Shown here one piece after another: positions 32,799 to 44,200 of a stretch of DNA of 64,000 nucleotides. The translations under genes were made by a program, and so were the position numbers. This DNA comes from Flammula alnicola (taxonomy: Eukaryota > Basidiomycota > Agaricomycetes > Agaricales > Strophariaceae): NCBI GenBank assembly GCA_015499995.1, contig JADNRV010000067.1, positions 1-64,000 of the forward strand. The letters run 5' to 3'. The notes beneath the pieces were generated by a model that saw only the letters and a list, made by a program, of their open reading frames with translations, did not search any database and was not told the origin of the DNA. How positions within the stretch are numbered: the stretch's first letter is position 1; each line of letters starts with the position of its first letter.

Positions 32799-34715
32799 AT
32801 GGAACACCCTAACCCCGGTGATGGCCCGGACGTTATCATGAAGTCGGTATGTCAGTCTATCATGTAACCACCGGAACACAACTCATTCGTTGCTTAGGAT
32901 CTTAGACCCGAAGATGCTGAAAGGTCTCTGCACCTTCAGCAAATGGAACAAATGTTGGCAAAGGTAGGCGGATTACAATGACCAATTTTTTTAAAGCTGA
33001 CTATTTTCTAAGGTGCAACAATCGGACCAGAAAATGGCGGAGCTCATGGGACACGCCGAACGAATGCATAACATGATGGCCGAAGCCAATGCGCGTGCTG
33101 AGAGAGCTGAAGCTCAGGCGAGAACATTGGCAGAAAAACTCGAGGAACTTCGTGTCGGGCCTAGCGGTGCACTGGACGTCGTCATGCCTCCTGTTGTAAG
33201 CCGAAGTGGCATGGAACGTCAGGAGGTGCCGCAGGATGAGCTATATGAGGCGGGTGACGAGGGCGACCCTGATGAAGAGGCTGAGGTAAAGCCTTCTTTA
33301 TCCATTGATTGATGTAAAAATATTAACTTGCTTTCGTAGATTGAGAATGTTCAAGCCACCCTTTTACCCGCAAACTTGGCAGGCATTCATTTCCGAAGAA
33401 CGATTATAGGGGCGGGTCCGGTTTTACGGCTCAAGGATGTGCCCACCAGGAGCAATGCGCCGACTTCAGCAATTCCTACGACAGCAAATCTAAACCTGCC
33501 GGGCGGTAATGTTGGAACAAGCTCGGAAATGAACGTGAGTCCAGAATGGATTTTATACATAAAGTTACTAAGATCATTTGAAGCTCGGATCTTTGGAGAG
33601 AGCTGTTTCTTCTCTTACAACCTGCATCACCAAGTTAACGGAGAAATTGTCTCCTGGTCAGGTTTCGCGTACGGAGAAATACGGAGCCCCGAAATCCCGC
33701 GAATTCAAACTTCCTCCTCAAAGGTTTACGACACCTGATCGAACTGCGAGATTGGTAAATATACCCTATAAATCAATCTTAATTCTCAAATTGTTGATTA
33801 TGGTCACCTAGGCCTCTGTACGCAATGTTATGAATAAGTTCTTCGACATCGCTAAGGATGCCGACGTCCTCTTCAAGCCACAGGCAGATGAAACCGAGGT
33901 CGAGGCTTTCGAAAACGATGAAGGACCCGGCCCTACCCCCCCATATCTTCCAGATTGGTTTAATATCAAGGGAGCGTGGAATCACGCGTTACTACTACTG
34001 TTCATGGAAGAGTACGCGAAACAATATACGATTGAGAACGAAGAAGACCAGGATGTCATATCCAAAATGTTCATGGACAGACTGTTCAGGCTTCGCAAGA
34101 ACATCAAGCATGTGAAACGACGAGCAGGTGAAACAAATACACAGCTAAGTCAGCGGTATTTAGCCATGCACGCTCGGGTCCTTAGGGAGCAAAGGCGGAA
34201 CAGCCGACGAAATGAAGTAAGCCAAGCCACGATTATCTTTTGATAAATATTGACAACCATGGCAATGTTAACAGACGTTCGAGACTCGAAGCAGAATAAC
34301 AGTACAGAACAGAATGGCGCAGAGAGGGGAAGCAAAGGATAGCTGGGAACATTTGGACAGTATATTAGAGACTCTGGGAGCTGGTGGAATGAGCTCAGAC
34401 GAGAGTGAGCTTGACAGTGACGGACGAAAGGTGTACTATGTGAAAGGGATGAGTTGGCGACGCAAAACGTTAACTGCTAGGATGATCATTATCGACCGAG
34501 ATCGCAACATTACAACTGCCTACAACAACACAAGGCCAGGAAATCCTCCACGCCTTCGCAAACGGAGAAATAACCCAACAGACACGGCGAGGAATGCCCT
34601 GCCTGGATTACCGATCAACTTTTATGATCGAAATTGGTATAGCCAGCTCACTGACAGGCAGAAGAAGGAGATCAGAGCAGTCCCTGCTGTTGAGTTATTT
34701 GAAATTGTATCGTAA
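32799..34715 (+). CDS. Seven-exon coiled-coil protein of unknown function
   Basis: ATG at 32799. Exons are 32799-32846, 32898-32963, 33013-33285, 33340-33534, 33584-33754, 33812-34216 and 34275-34715. All six introns are 48-58 bp, GT-AG and phase 0, giving 532 residues with no stop. The N-terminal third is charged and helical (MEQMLAKVQQSDQKMAELMG, then RAERAEAQARTLAEKLEELR), probably coiled coil. The middle has an acidic GPGPTPPYLPDW motif followed by a basic helical region (RLRKNIKHVKRRAG). The C-terminal part ends PGLPINFYDRNWYSQLTDRQ. I know such sequences as a multicopy family of unknown function in mushroom fungi. A decayed paralogue lies at 60700-61962. It may be transposon-associated, but nothing here proves this. 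Confidence 0.8.
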
Positions 34716-34973
34716 ATGATAGGTTATATCATTCTATTGCTCGCGCGCTCGCAATCTTTGGCTAAGGATGAAAGGCTCGTCAAACAACCACAAATCTTGA
34801 TGCACAAGCTGGACCAACATTGGATTCATTTTCTCAGAGAAAGTCGGAATTGAGAAATCCGCCCATTTCCCATCTATTGAAGCCTGTATGGAAAGGAAAT
34901 GCAACATTTAATATTCGAGATGAAAATCCTCTCAGAAATGTATCAGTCGGGCACAGATAACTTCATCCTGCAG

Positions 34974-35045
34974 GGGCGTGATGGTGTAGTGATACCATCG
35001 CTCGTGCTTTGCTGACGGCGAGGCCCAGGGTTCGAACCTGCCCCG
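34974..35045 (+). promoter_or_regulatory. tRNA-like head with internal RNA polymerase III promoter
   Basis: TGGTGTAGTGATAC fits an A box and GGTTCGAACC fits a B box, about 40 bp apart. The ends GGGCG and TGCCC could pair and GATGGT/ACCATC forms a D-stem. The anticodon arm does not fold as a normal 5-bp stem with a 7-base loop, so this is a SINE head and not a working tRNA gene. Confidence 0.75.
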
Positions 35046-35452
35046 AAACCCTTCCAGACACACCATAGACACTGGGAGATTCTATCACTGTTATTACTTA
35101 AGCCGGAATCAATGATGTCTCTGTTGGATTAAGGTCGAGTGGTGGGTCTGGTGATATTAGCTGGATCTAGCGGCGTGCGAATAAAGTAGCCTGACAGACT
35201 GGGAGGGAAAACTGTACCGTTTGTACCAATCTGGCACTGCATGTGGGAACGGAGTTGGGAGGGTTTACAGCCAGATTCAAAACGATAGGCCATCACAAAA
35301 AAGATACTTGGTGGGCGGAGCTGAAATTCCATGATCCGAAATGGTCGCCGGTGTTTGGGCGAGCTGCTTGGAGAGATTATGTAATTTTATGTGTGCCCTG
35401 TCGGGGATTGAATATTTGGGTCCGCTATGTAGATGTTTTTTTTCTGATGGCC

Positions 35453-35715
35453 CAGGCTCCTAAAACCACCTCTCGTATCTCGAGGACGACTTATGTGAGG
35501 GGGAGTTGATGTGAAATATGAGGGAGGGTGGCTGTGTTGATAAAGCAATAGCCAAATAAATAAGTGAACGGGTTCTCCTCCTATCGAGAGGAGAACCCGT
35601 TCACTTATTTATTTGGCTATTGCTCTATCAACACAGCCACCCTCCCTCATATTTCACATCAACTCCCCCTCACATAAGTCGTCCTCGAGATACGAGAGGT
35701 GGTTTTAGGAGCCTG
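35453..35715. mobile_element. 263-bp near-perfect palindromic MITE
   Basis: Starts CAGGCTCC and ends GGAGCCTG. The two 126-bp arms are reverse complements with about one mismatch around a tiny centre. The sequence equals the outer arms of the fold-back element at 1886-2828. No 8-bp target duplication is visible (TGATGGCC against AGTTGCCG), so the flanks may have changed since insertion or the element arose by rearrangement. Confidence 0.85.
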
Positions 35716-35869
35716 AGTTGCCGCCTACATGGGTTGGGGTAGCTGGGGGTTGTCTATCTACATTAGGTACAGGCCGGCTGTGAGTAGTCTACATGGGGTC
35801 CGCCCCGAAATGACTATAAACGGGATTCAAAAAAAAAAAAAAAAAAAAAAAAAACTTCATCCTGCAGCT

Positions 35870-36885
35870 CAAGGACGAAGTCAACATTGTTGTCGCTTCT
35901 CTGTTTTATGAAGATCGAGCTTCTCCCTGATTCTATTGCGAATATTCCATAGGCCGTACAACATTTCTGGAGTATGGCACATCAAATGCTCTCTCGGAGG
36001 GAAGAATGTGATGGTCACGTCATATCGGGTCTGTGCATGTCTCAGTGCGCCTTTGTTCTCTCGTCTTACCAGTCTATTGCTTGAGTCAGTATCTTCTTGC
36101 CTTAGGTTCCTTTCTAGGTGGAGCTGAATCCATGGTCAGGTAGAACTCGCTCTGGACAATGTTGTCTATAGCGTAGGGCTTTATTGCGAGCGCAGCGAGC
36201 AATCATTTTCTAAGGGCTGAGCCGGGATGTAAACAAATACAAATTGTTGACACGTTTCCGTTTGGCGGGGGCCATGTTAAATCGTGAATACCACAGTCAA
36301 TACTGGGTATTTTTGCTTGGGATTCTGATATCGGCTGTAGACTGCAATGGCATGTATCATTATGCAAAAAAAACTTGGGATTTTGGACATCTCTACAGGC
36401 ATGAGCCTTTTACAAGATCGTTGCTGCAAGGTCCGGCTTCACCCGACGACCCGGGCCGGCGGGAACTGACGGATTTTAGTGAATGGCCGAATAGGGCATG
36501 ATCGAAAAAGGAGGTCTACGAGATGAGTAAGCATTTAAAGCCATCTCGGAAAATCACCGACGCACTCGTTGAACCTCAGTTTTTCGAGGATGAGCTGAAA
36601 TTTTTGCACTCAGCGGAGGCGCCTCGTACGGCTTCGAAGTTTTCCAATACATTGGCTCCGCTCCTAAACTCTAGGGGAGTCTTCCTTCACTCGACGCGTC
36701 GCGGAGCTTGCACAGATTTTCTGCAAGCCAAGACGGACTTTCAGCCGGACGTGGTCACAGACTGGGATTCTGGAGAAGGCGTGGAAGGCCAGCGATGCCT
36801 CACAGAGGGCCATATGGCAGCGCCAGGCAGATGACAATGCTGCAGCGGTGAAGGCCATTGAAGAGCAGGCGGTATTGGTGCGCTC
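35870..36885. other. No gene seen
   Basis: Contains one GCGAGCGCAGCGAGCAATCA motif (36187) shared with 40513 and, in a variant form, with the B module. ORFs of up to 103 codons have no recognisable features. Confidence 0.4.
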
Positions 36886-36889
36886 ATTG

Positions 36890-37550
36890 CTTGTTTGCTT
36901 GCATATTCCGTGATCACGCTCTGCCGTGTCACGATGGTTCTAACTGCTCACCTCAACTGCTCGCATATACCGTGGTTGTGCCCTGCCGCATCACAACAGC
37001 TCGCTTCAAACTGCTCATATATACCGTGGTCATGTCCTGGTCACGACGGCTCGCCTCAAACTGCTCGCATATTCCGTGATCGTGTCCTGCCGCGTCACGA
37101 TGGCTCGCTTCAAACTGCTCGCCTCAAACTGCTCGTATATTCCGTGATCGTGTCCTGCCGCGTCACGATGGCTCGCCTCAAACTGCTCGCATATTCCGTG
37201 ATCGTGTCCTGCCACATCATGATGGCTCGCTTCAAATTGCTCGCTTCAAACTGCTCGCCTCAAACTGCTCGTATATTGAACTATATTCCGTGATTGTGTC
37301 CCGCCGCGTCACGATGGCTTGCATATTCCGTGATCGTGTCCTGCCGCGTTACGATGGCTTGCTTCAAACTGCTCGCATATATCGTGATTGTGTCCTGCCG
37401 CATCACGATGGCTCGCCTCAAACTGCTCGCCTCAAACTGCTCGTATATTCCGTGATCGTGTCCCGCCGCATCACGATGGCTCGCCTCAAACTGCTCGCAT
37501 ATTCCGTGATCGTGTCCTGTCGTGTCACGATGGCTCAAACTGCTCAACTT
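36890..37550 (+). repeat. Minisatellite, about 54-bp unit
   Basis: The unit reads approximately ATTCCGTGATCGTGTCCTGC, CGCGTCACGATGGCTCGC, then CTCAAACTGCTCGCAT. It is repeated about a dozen times, with copies differing by doubling of the CTCAAACTGCTCGC segment. The apparent ORFs across it reflect the repeat. Confidence 0.9.
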
Positions 37551-37700
37551 CCAGAAAGTCGGATCTGCTGGGTCACAGGTGCGCGCACACCTTGGGCCAG
37601 GTCCTCGCACCGTGAACCTTGCACCTAGACATGGCCCGCGCACCTCCGCAATTTGCCGAGGTCTTTCCCATGCACCCAACGCGCACCAGCGCGCACCTCG
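37545..37700 (+). repeat. Outer inverted repeat, left copy
   Basis: AGAAAGTCGGATCTGCTGGG through CCTTGCACCTAGACATGG matches the reverse complement of 50270-50410. The GGTGCG/CGCACC core also resembles the inner pair at 38120-38405 and 48905-49190, so the four are one family. Confidence 0.75.
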
Positions 37701-37889
37701 CACCTTGTCACTCACCATAAATGCACCTGTCACTCCAGTACTCGCACCTCTTATCTCGTACCTAGCACTTCGCACTTCGCACCTCGCACCTGCACCTTGC
37801 ACCTAGCCACGGCCTACCTAGTGCAAACAAGTGCCAAGTATCCCCGCAACGTCATGCGAGTCAAAGCGCGCTCTTAAGCGCCGGTCAAA

Positions 37890-38042
37890 GCACTCTCATG
37901 CGCAAGTCAGAGTGCTCTTATGCGCAAGTCAGAGTGCTCTTATGCGCAAGTCAGAGTGCTCTTATGCGCAAGTCAGAGTGCTCTTATGCGCAAGTCAGAG
38001 CGCTCTTATGTGCAAGTCAAAGTGCTCTTGAGCGCAAGTCGA
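37890..38042 (+). repeat. 22-bp tandem repeat, seven copies
   Basis: The unit GCGCAAGTCAGAGTGCTCTT plus AT is repeated head to tail seven times with few changes. There are no unique spacers, so it is a minisatellite. Confidence 0.95.
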
Positions 38043-38119
38043 AGGGCACTTTCTCTCTCTGTGTATATATACAGCCTCTGTTTTTAAATTCATTATATTT
38101 TCTCATCTCAATCATGCAA

Positions 38120-38405
38120 AGTATATCCACAATTAATCCTGGAATAAAAACAATCAGCACAATGGTTATGGAACTTACGGTACTGTTGGAGATTAGTGAC
38201 TGAGCCACTCACATAGCAGAGGCGGTGACATGTTTATAGCAACTGTTACTAACAAATATGGCGTGTGCCAGTGCAGTGACCGCCGCCCCCGTCTGGGCAG
38301 CATAACGGTGCGAGCAGAAAGTGCGCAGGATTGTGGAACAGTGGAAGGGCAGTCCACGCACCAGGTCCGCGCACCTGGCTCCCAGTCGATTGGCAGACGT
38401 TCTCA
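38120..38405 (+). repeat. Inner inverted repeat, left copy
   Basis: From ACAATTAATCCTGGAATAAA through TTAGTGACTGAGCCACTCAC and the GGTCCGCGCACCTGG region to GGCAGACGTTCTCACC, it pairs with the reverse complement of 48905-49190. Confidence 0.8.
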
Positions 38406-38409
38406 CCTA

Positions 38410-39850
38410 TGTCATGACAGGTTATGACATGCCGGTAACCTCTGTATGACTTAACAGGACAACTGGCGGCCCGATTTGACAGTTGAATGTCCGCCGTGCC
38501 GGTTATCGGCACATCCAGCAATGTAAAAATCTAGCTATAGGTTCCCGTGGCCTCGAGAATAATGACTTAGTAAGTCTGGATAATAAATTTCAAGTCGAGG
38601 AACTGGTTGGGGCGGAGAAAGCTCCTCGAGAAGTTCGGATTGAAATTCCATCATCATGTCATGAAATACACTGAAAAAGGAAGGAATGAACGCTCGGACA
38701 CAGTGCTGAAAGTAACATAATGACCCTTCAAAGCTTCAAGCTCAAGCTTCAGTGCCGGTATTGTGTACGCTCAAGCGCTCAGCGCTCAGTTCTCACATCC
38801 ACCTTCTGCACTACAACAAGGAGGTGCGAACGGCGAGGACGTGCTACCTTTTCTCTTTTCACGCGCAGAGAAAATCCCCCAGTTCGCTCTTTCGCCTTTA
38901 CTATAGTCTACTACTAGTACTAGTACCTCTCATCGTCGGCATCGACTATGTATGCCCCGTCGACCCCCTCCTCCTTCGATGTCGGCAACCTACCCCTCTC
39001 CTGCCAAGTCTATTGGGCTCGTGCCTTCGTTATCCTCCACCACCACCACTAGACCTGTGACAGATCCTTGCATGAGGGAAAACCCTCGATACAAGGACCT
39101 GGAAAGCGGAGTTTAAATCCCTGATGCACTACTTATGATCGAAAATCGAGCCTCGGACATCACCGAATGCCTTTTCCAGTAATTCCACAAAAGGTAATTT
39201 TGCGAACCTCTGCCAACGACTAACTTTTGCGCTGTCTTCACTCTTACCACCCAAATAACCCCCGCCTGGCCAACGCTTTTACGACGGTCGTCAAAGCCGT
39301 TGACTCCTGTTACAACTACGAGGAATAATGCACTGATGAACGTGAGAAGGAACACAGAGGTGACTTGACCACGCCACCGAGGCTCACCCACGAAAACCTC
39401 CAGCACCCAGAAACCTACAGCACACCCGCTGCAGGCAGGGTCAGACATACGTAGATGCCTAACACAACAGGGATGTGGCTCCGTGCAAGACACCTCAGAA
39501 AATCGGCGAACAGCACAACAGCAAACGCGCTGCACGGGAGATAAGGCCCATGAGATGTGGCAGAATCATGGTAAGCAACGGTCCGCCTTATTGTACAGAA
39601 ACTACTCCTAACCATTTCGGTCACCCCTCTGTTGGCATTCCCAGTGCCTAACATTCTCCTTTGCTTCGTCGGTCTCTTATGTTGCCTCCGTCTCGTGATC
39701 GGCACGGGTCGGCGACGATGAAAACAGCAGCAGCCTCAACAGCGACGACCGGATTTCGACCAGCTATCCCCAGCACCTGAGACTGTTGCCCTTTCACGGG
39801 TTAGATCGATATACGGACCCGCTCCAACACCCCTACTGGGCACCCAACAC
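38410..39850. other. No gene seen
   Basis: Anonymous sequence. ORFs of up to 140 codons on the minus strand (39113-39535) lack recognisable motifs. Confidence 0.4.
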
Positions 39851-39879
39851 TGACCCTGCGGATGCAGACGGTCTCGACC

Positions 39880-40470
39880 AGGTCGTCCGGACCCAGCGCC
39901 ACCGCTACAAGTCTGAACCCTGCTGACCTGCGTGGCAGTGGCTCAGGGATGGGCAATTCGGCTCCTGGAGGTGTCAAAGCAGAGTGTTCGAACTGTGGTG
40001 CCACTCACACCCCTCTTTGGAGGAGGGGTTTGAATGATGAGCTGAACTCTGCAAGCTGGTGCGTGATATCGGTTTTATTTCTCTCGCACTCATATTCACT
40101 AATTCCCTCTCTTCCTAATAGCACAAGTGATTCCGACTGAAGAGCATGCGATGGTGCTGAGGGCCGCACTTCACAGGTTGCACCCCGCTCCGAAACCATC
40201 AATGTCATGGGTAAGTGGCCCGTCGACAGCCAAACTTCTCCACTTTATTCAGACGCAGTTCGACCTTCAGTAACAGCGCAGTGCTACAACTGCCATACCA
40301 GTGGGACCCCGCTCCGGAGAAAGGAAGATGAAGGCGAGACAGTTTGCAATGCGTACATCTGAAACCGCTTCAGGCATGATGCTCTCCTGAGGATACCCCT
40401 TCTGCCAACCCAGGGGTTAGCCGCCGCACCTCGCCTGTCCGAGAGGCCTCTCCTACCCTTCTAAGTGGCG
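39880..40470 (+). pseudogene. GATA-type zinc-finger transcription factor remnant (two half fingers)
   Basis: The first segment reads AECSNCGATHTPLWRRGLND, ELN and then loses the second half of the finger (expected CNACGLY...). The second, near 40280, reads QCYNCHTSGTPLRRKEDEGE, TVCNAY, then a stop and NRFRHDALL. Both start as C-x2-C ... TPLWRR GATA fingers, in the order used by basidiomycete two-finger GATA regulators. The CNACGLY..L halves with the third and fourth zinc ligands are missing or broken, so it cannot bind DNA as a GATA factor. Confidence 0.75.
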
Positions 40471-40510
40471 AGGGTACCACCGACGAAGCTGTATAGTAGA
40501 TATTTTTAAT

Positions 40511-40650
40511 TGCGAGCGCAGCGAGCAATCATTCTAGCATCGAACCTGCAGCCTAATCTCCGCCATTACATACTCAACGCAACACTCTGATCTAATCGAT
40601 CTCACACTATGTCATATTCCGATCATTCTCTAAGGGCTGGAGGCCCGGAC
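40511..40650 (+). repeat. GCGAGCGCAGCGAGC repeat interrupted by an 85-bp insert
   Basis: The sequence GCGAGCGCAGCGAGCAATCA continues at 36187 directly into TTTTCTAAGGGCTG. Here ATCATTCT occurs twice (40529-40536 and 40622-40629) around 85 extra bases, before CTAAGGGCTGG. The insert has no clear terminal inverted repeats. Confidence 0.5.
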
Positions 40651-40933
40651 AAACAAAGCCAAACTTTCCGATGCAAAAAGTGACCCCATTTTCAGCCCAT
40701 GTTGCGTGCGTTATATCTCAATCGTTATTGCCCCTCTTCCTTTGAAATCTTGGGATTGGATAGGTTTTCATGTATTGTATCAACGTATCCTAAAAAATTC
40801 TAGGATTTTCGTCTTTCTTTCGTATTCAGAAGCCCACAAAAATTCAGTGTCACACACTATTAGGAGGGCGAGGCGAGCGCCCCCGCAGGTCTGCGGATAC
40901 GTAATATATTTCCATATATATCAGCTTAAGGCA

Positions 40934-40961
40934 CGGCTAGTCGACTTAAGTCGACTAGCCG
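40934..40961. repeat. Perfect 28-bp palindrome
   Basis: CGGCTAGTCGACTT is followed immediately by its exact reverse complement, with no loop. A looser inverted repeat (TACGGCTTAGCCAGCCGTAA) lies 30 bp further on. Function unknown; possibly the tip of an old MITE. Confidence 0.8.
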
Positions 40962-41274
40962 AGCCGAACCGTCTAATTTTAGCAGCTTATTACGGCTTAG
41001 CCAGCCGTAAAATCAATAATTATAAGCCGCACGTTAGCTGAGCTCAGCCGAGTTGAGCTGAGTCACGGCAACACTAGGTCGAGCAACTCAGAGTCAAAAC
41101 GGAAACTCGGTGATCTCGGAAAGTCGAGTTTCGATCATAAGCAATGCAACAGGCTGGCAAGTCCCGGTTTTCCAGTCCTTATATCGAGGCTTCTCACTTG
41201 CTGCAGTCGACATCCTCATATAAGGGCTGGTCACCAGTCTACTAGTTGCGATCCAAGAACAACTTTTCGAACGC

Positions 41275-44200
41275 ATGAAGGCTGCAGCAGGGTCCGCGAA
41301 ACGCAATGGGTCGAACATCCTGCCTGGAGATGCAGCTAACCGCGCCCCAGAAATGCATCTGGGCAACGCGCAAATCAGTTCTATTTCTGTGGATAACGCT
41401 ATACGCGTCAAACTGCCTGCTCTGGCTTCTTTAACGGAGAAAGCAAAAACGATGGCAACTTATTCTCCCCCGCTTGCACAAAACTCAAAGCCAACGACAA
41501 AGCCGCCTTCTCATAATCGTCCCACACAGCCCTTACCTGCAGATTGTTCGTCGAGACCTATGGACGACGTTCACAACTGGGATAAGGTGATTGGACTTCA
41601 CAAGTCTTCAAGGGGTCACCATGGTTCGTCAGATAAAAACGGCTTCTCTGACGACAGTAAGGATGAGGTACCCGCCCATGTACCAGCTCTGAATCCCTCA
41701 GATCCTAGTAATTGGGAGGTACACACCGAAGAGAGTGCGTGGAGTGACAGCAACGATACCGTCGAAGAGACACCACCTTCATCGACTCGGAGAGCCGCAA
41801 CGAAAAGGAAGGAAAACACATCTTCAGTCTTTGAAACTTCGATTCCTCCGCCTTCTCCGCCTCGACAATACCCAACCCCCGCTCCACGACGTCTACCTCC
41901 TAAACCAAGCGCAGGAAAAGATCTACTGCCAGCTGCTGCGCCAGAGATCAAACGACACCCTCGGCCTAGGAATACCAAACGGTGTAGAAACTGGTTACGT
42001 AATCAATGCTCTCTTGGATATGCTTGTAACTATATACACGAAGACCTGGATTACGACGACGACCCACCCGTAAGAAGTTTCTTCACCACAACGTTTCTCG
42101 TCTAATCGTTACTCTGGATAGGAACCACCCAAACAATTGCCTACTATACCTGCTGAATTACCTGCGACACCGGAAAGACCGATCGTCAGGAGGCCTCCGG
42201 AATCCTATTCAAGCGTCCTTCATCAGCACATGCGGTTGAAATTCGGTTCAGGCTTCGAGATAGAGGACATCGTTACGGGGTTCGAGTCGCCTTGGCTATA
42301 CGTGAGCGGTCTTCCAAGGGATATTGGCGATGCGAAGTTGAACCGGATGCTGCGACCTTTCGGAGAGATCCTCGAGATCAGACGACCCCTTAACCCTGCC
42401 TCTCCTATGACTGCCAAAGTACAGTTCTCCAAGGCATCGGAGGCGTACAAGGCATTTACGATGCTTCATGGTGTTATTGAGTTTGGATATAAACTGGAAC
42501 TTCGCATGGCCGTGGAAGGAAAACAGAATGGCACGCTCATCAAGGATACCGTTGTTCGCATCGACTGGGACGCCCCCCATCGGAATGTCTACATGGGATA
42601 TACCAATGAAGAACAGGCGAACGCGGCCATCCAAAAGGCGCGGCGTACCCCTTATGGCGATTACCTGACAGTTGCTGCTTTGCACACTGGCATACCGGCG
42701 GTGGGTAGAGTGACAGTCAAGTTCCAAAATCTACCTGTGAATGTCACTGAGGAGGGGATGGAGGTTTTCGGACCACACCAAGGCATGGTGACGGAGCGTC
42801 CCAACTATCCCGATTACACTGTCCAAGACACCATCAATGGCATCAAGAAGCTCTGTTACCAGTTCCGCTCAACGATGATCGACCTCGACTTCAGACCTCC
42901 GCCCTACAGAGAAGGCAAAATGCGTGCCTGGGCTTATTTTTCCACTCCCAACGACGCGAAGGCAGCTGCTGAAAACCTCCGTGGCCGAAAACCTGCATTT
43001 ACCGGACACAATAAGATCGTGGCGAGGCATATTAAGACGGTATCGTTCTTGTTGGCGGTGGACAAGTTCCGGAAAATCGCAGCGGAGATCAAGGCGTTCG
43101 CGGAGAAGATTTGGCGACATGGTCCAAGCTACAATCTCTCAGTTATCGACAAAACATCGTACATCTCGCTACGCTTGTACGGAGAGGATATGACGACTCT
43201 CGGTCGTATGAAATCCGGGGTGGAGAGGATTCTAAACGGCGAACCACTTCTGGAGAATGGTAAAGTAGTCTGGGATGATTTCTTTGGTCGGCATCAGGGT
43301 ATCCTCTTCCTCCAGAATCTCGAGCGACAATTTAAAGGTGTCGCAATCGAAAAAGATGCTCCACGGCGAACCATTCGACTGTTTGGTATCTCGGAAGGTC
43401 GGACGGCAGTTCGTGAGAAGATCCTCCACAAAATGGCGCAGCTGCAGTTGCAAAAGTCGCATATCATTCGTTTGGACCCTCGTATTACGGCTGCTTTTTC
43501 GAACGGCGAGTATCACTCGTTACAGAAGCAGCTCGGCCCCGACAATGTGATGCTCGATCTTTGGCGTCACATCCTCAGGGTACGCGGTGACGAAGCCGCC
43601 TTCATCGTCGCATCTGATGCTGTCAACCGTGCCCAAATGAAAAATCGGTACAACCCGCCACGAATGGCAACTACTCGGAATGAATGTCCAGTATGCTTCA
43701 GCGAGGCGTCGTCGCCCGTACAGCTGTTTTGCGGGCATTCATTCTGTCGGGTATGCTTGAAGAGATACCTAATGGCAGCCGTTGATCACAAATTCTTCCC
43801 GTTGACTTGTCTTGGAGACGAAGGAAAGTGCACGGAACGCATTCCTTTGTCCACGGCACGAGAGTTGTTGCCCGTTGGGGACTTTGACACTATCGTCCAC
43901 GCAGCTTTCTCGGCACATATCCAAACCCATCAGGACGAATATAATTTCTGCCCCACTCCTGACTGTCCCCAGGTATACCGCGCCGCACCGGAAGGCGTCT
44001 TCATCCAATGCCCGACTTGCCTCCTTAGGATTTGTCCAAACTGCCACACGGACGCGCATGATGGCCTCACTTGTTCCGAGTCGAGCGGCGGAGACGATCT
44101 TTTCAGAGATTGGGCAGGCAAGCATGACGTCAAGCAGTGTCCGGGTTGTAAGATTGCGATAGAGAAAGACGAGGGGTGTAACCATATGATGTGCACGATG

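Larger units (their letters stand above)
34974..35852 (+). mobile_element. tRNA-derived SINE with 15-bp target duplications and a nested MITE
   Basis: The 15-bp direct repeat AACTTCATCCTGCAG lies at 34959-34973 and again at 35853-35867, immediately after a run of about 24 As. Between them the element starts with a tRNA-like head (34974-35045) carrying A- and B-box motifs. It ends with the 3' sequence also found at 29225-29345 and then poly(A). This is the full signature of a retroposon inserted by LINE machinery. A 263-bp fold-back MITE (35453-35715) sits inside, so the SINE itself is about 616 bp. Confidence 0.9.

Noticed and set aside
34974..35045. A functional tRNA gene
   Set aside because: The anticodon arm does not fold normally, and the sequence is the head of a poly(A)-tailed element with target duplications.
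35445..35723. An 8-bp target duplication around the nested palindromic MITE
   Set aside because: The flanks TGATGGCC and AGTTGCCG do not match beyond chance.
37890..38042. Regular 22-bp direct repeats resembling a CRISPR array
   Set aside because: The repeats are contiguous without unique spacers, and the window is clearly eukaryotic.
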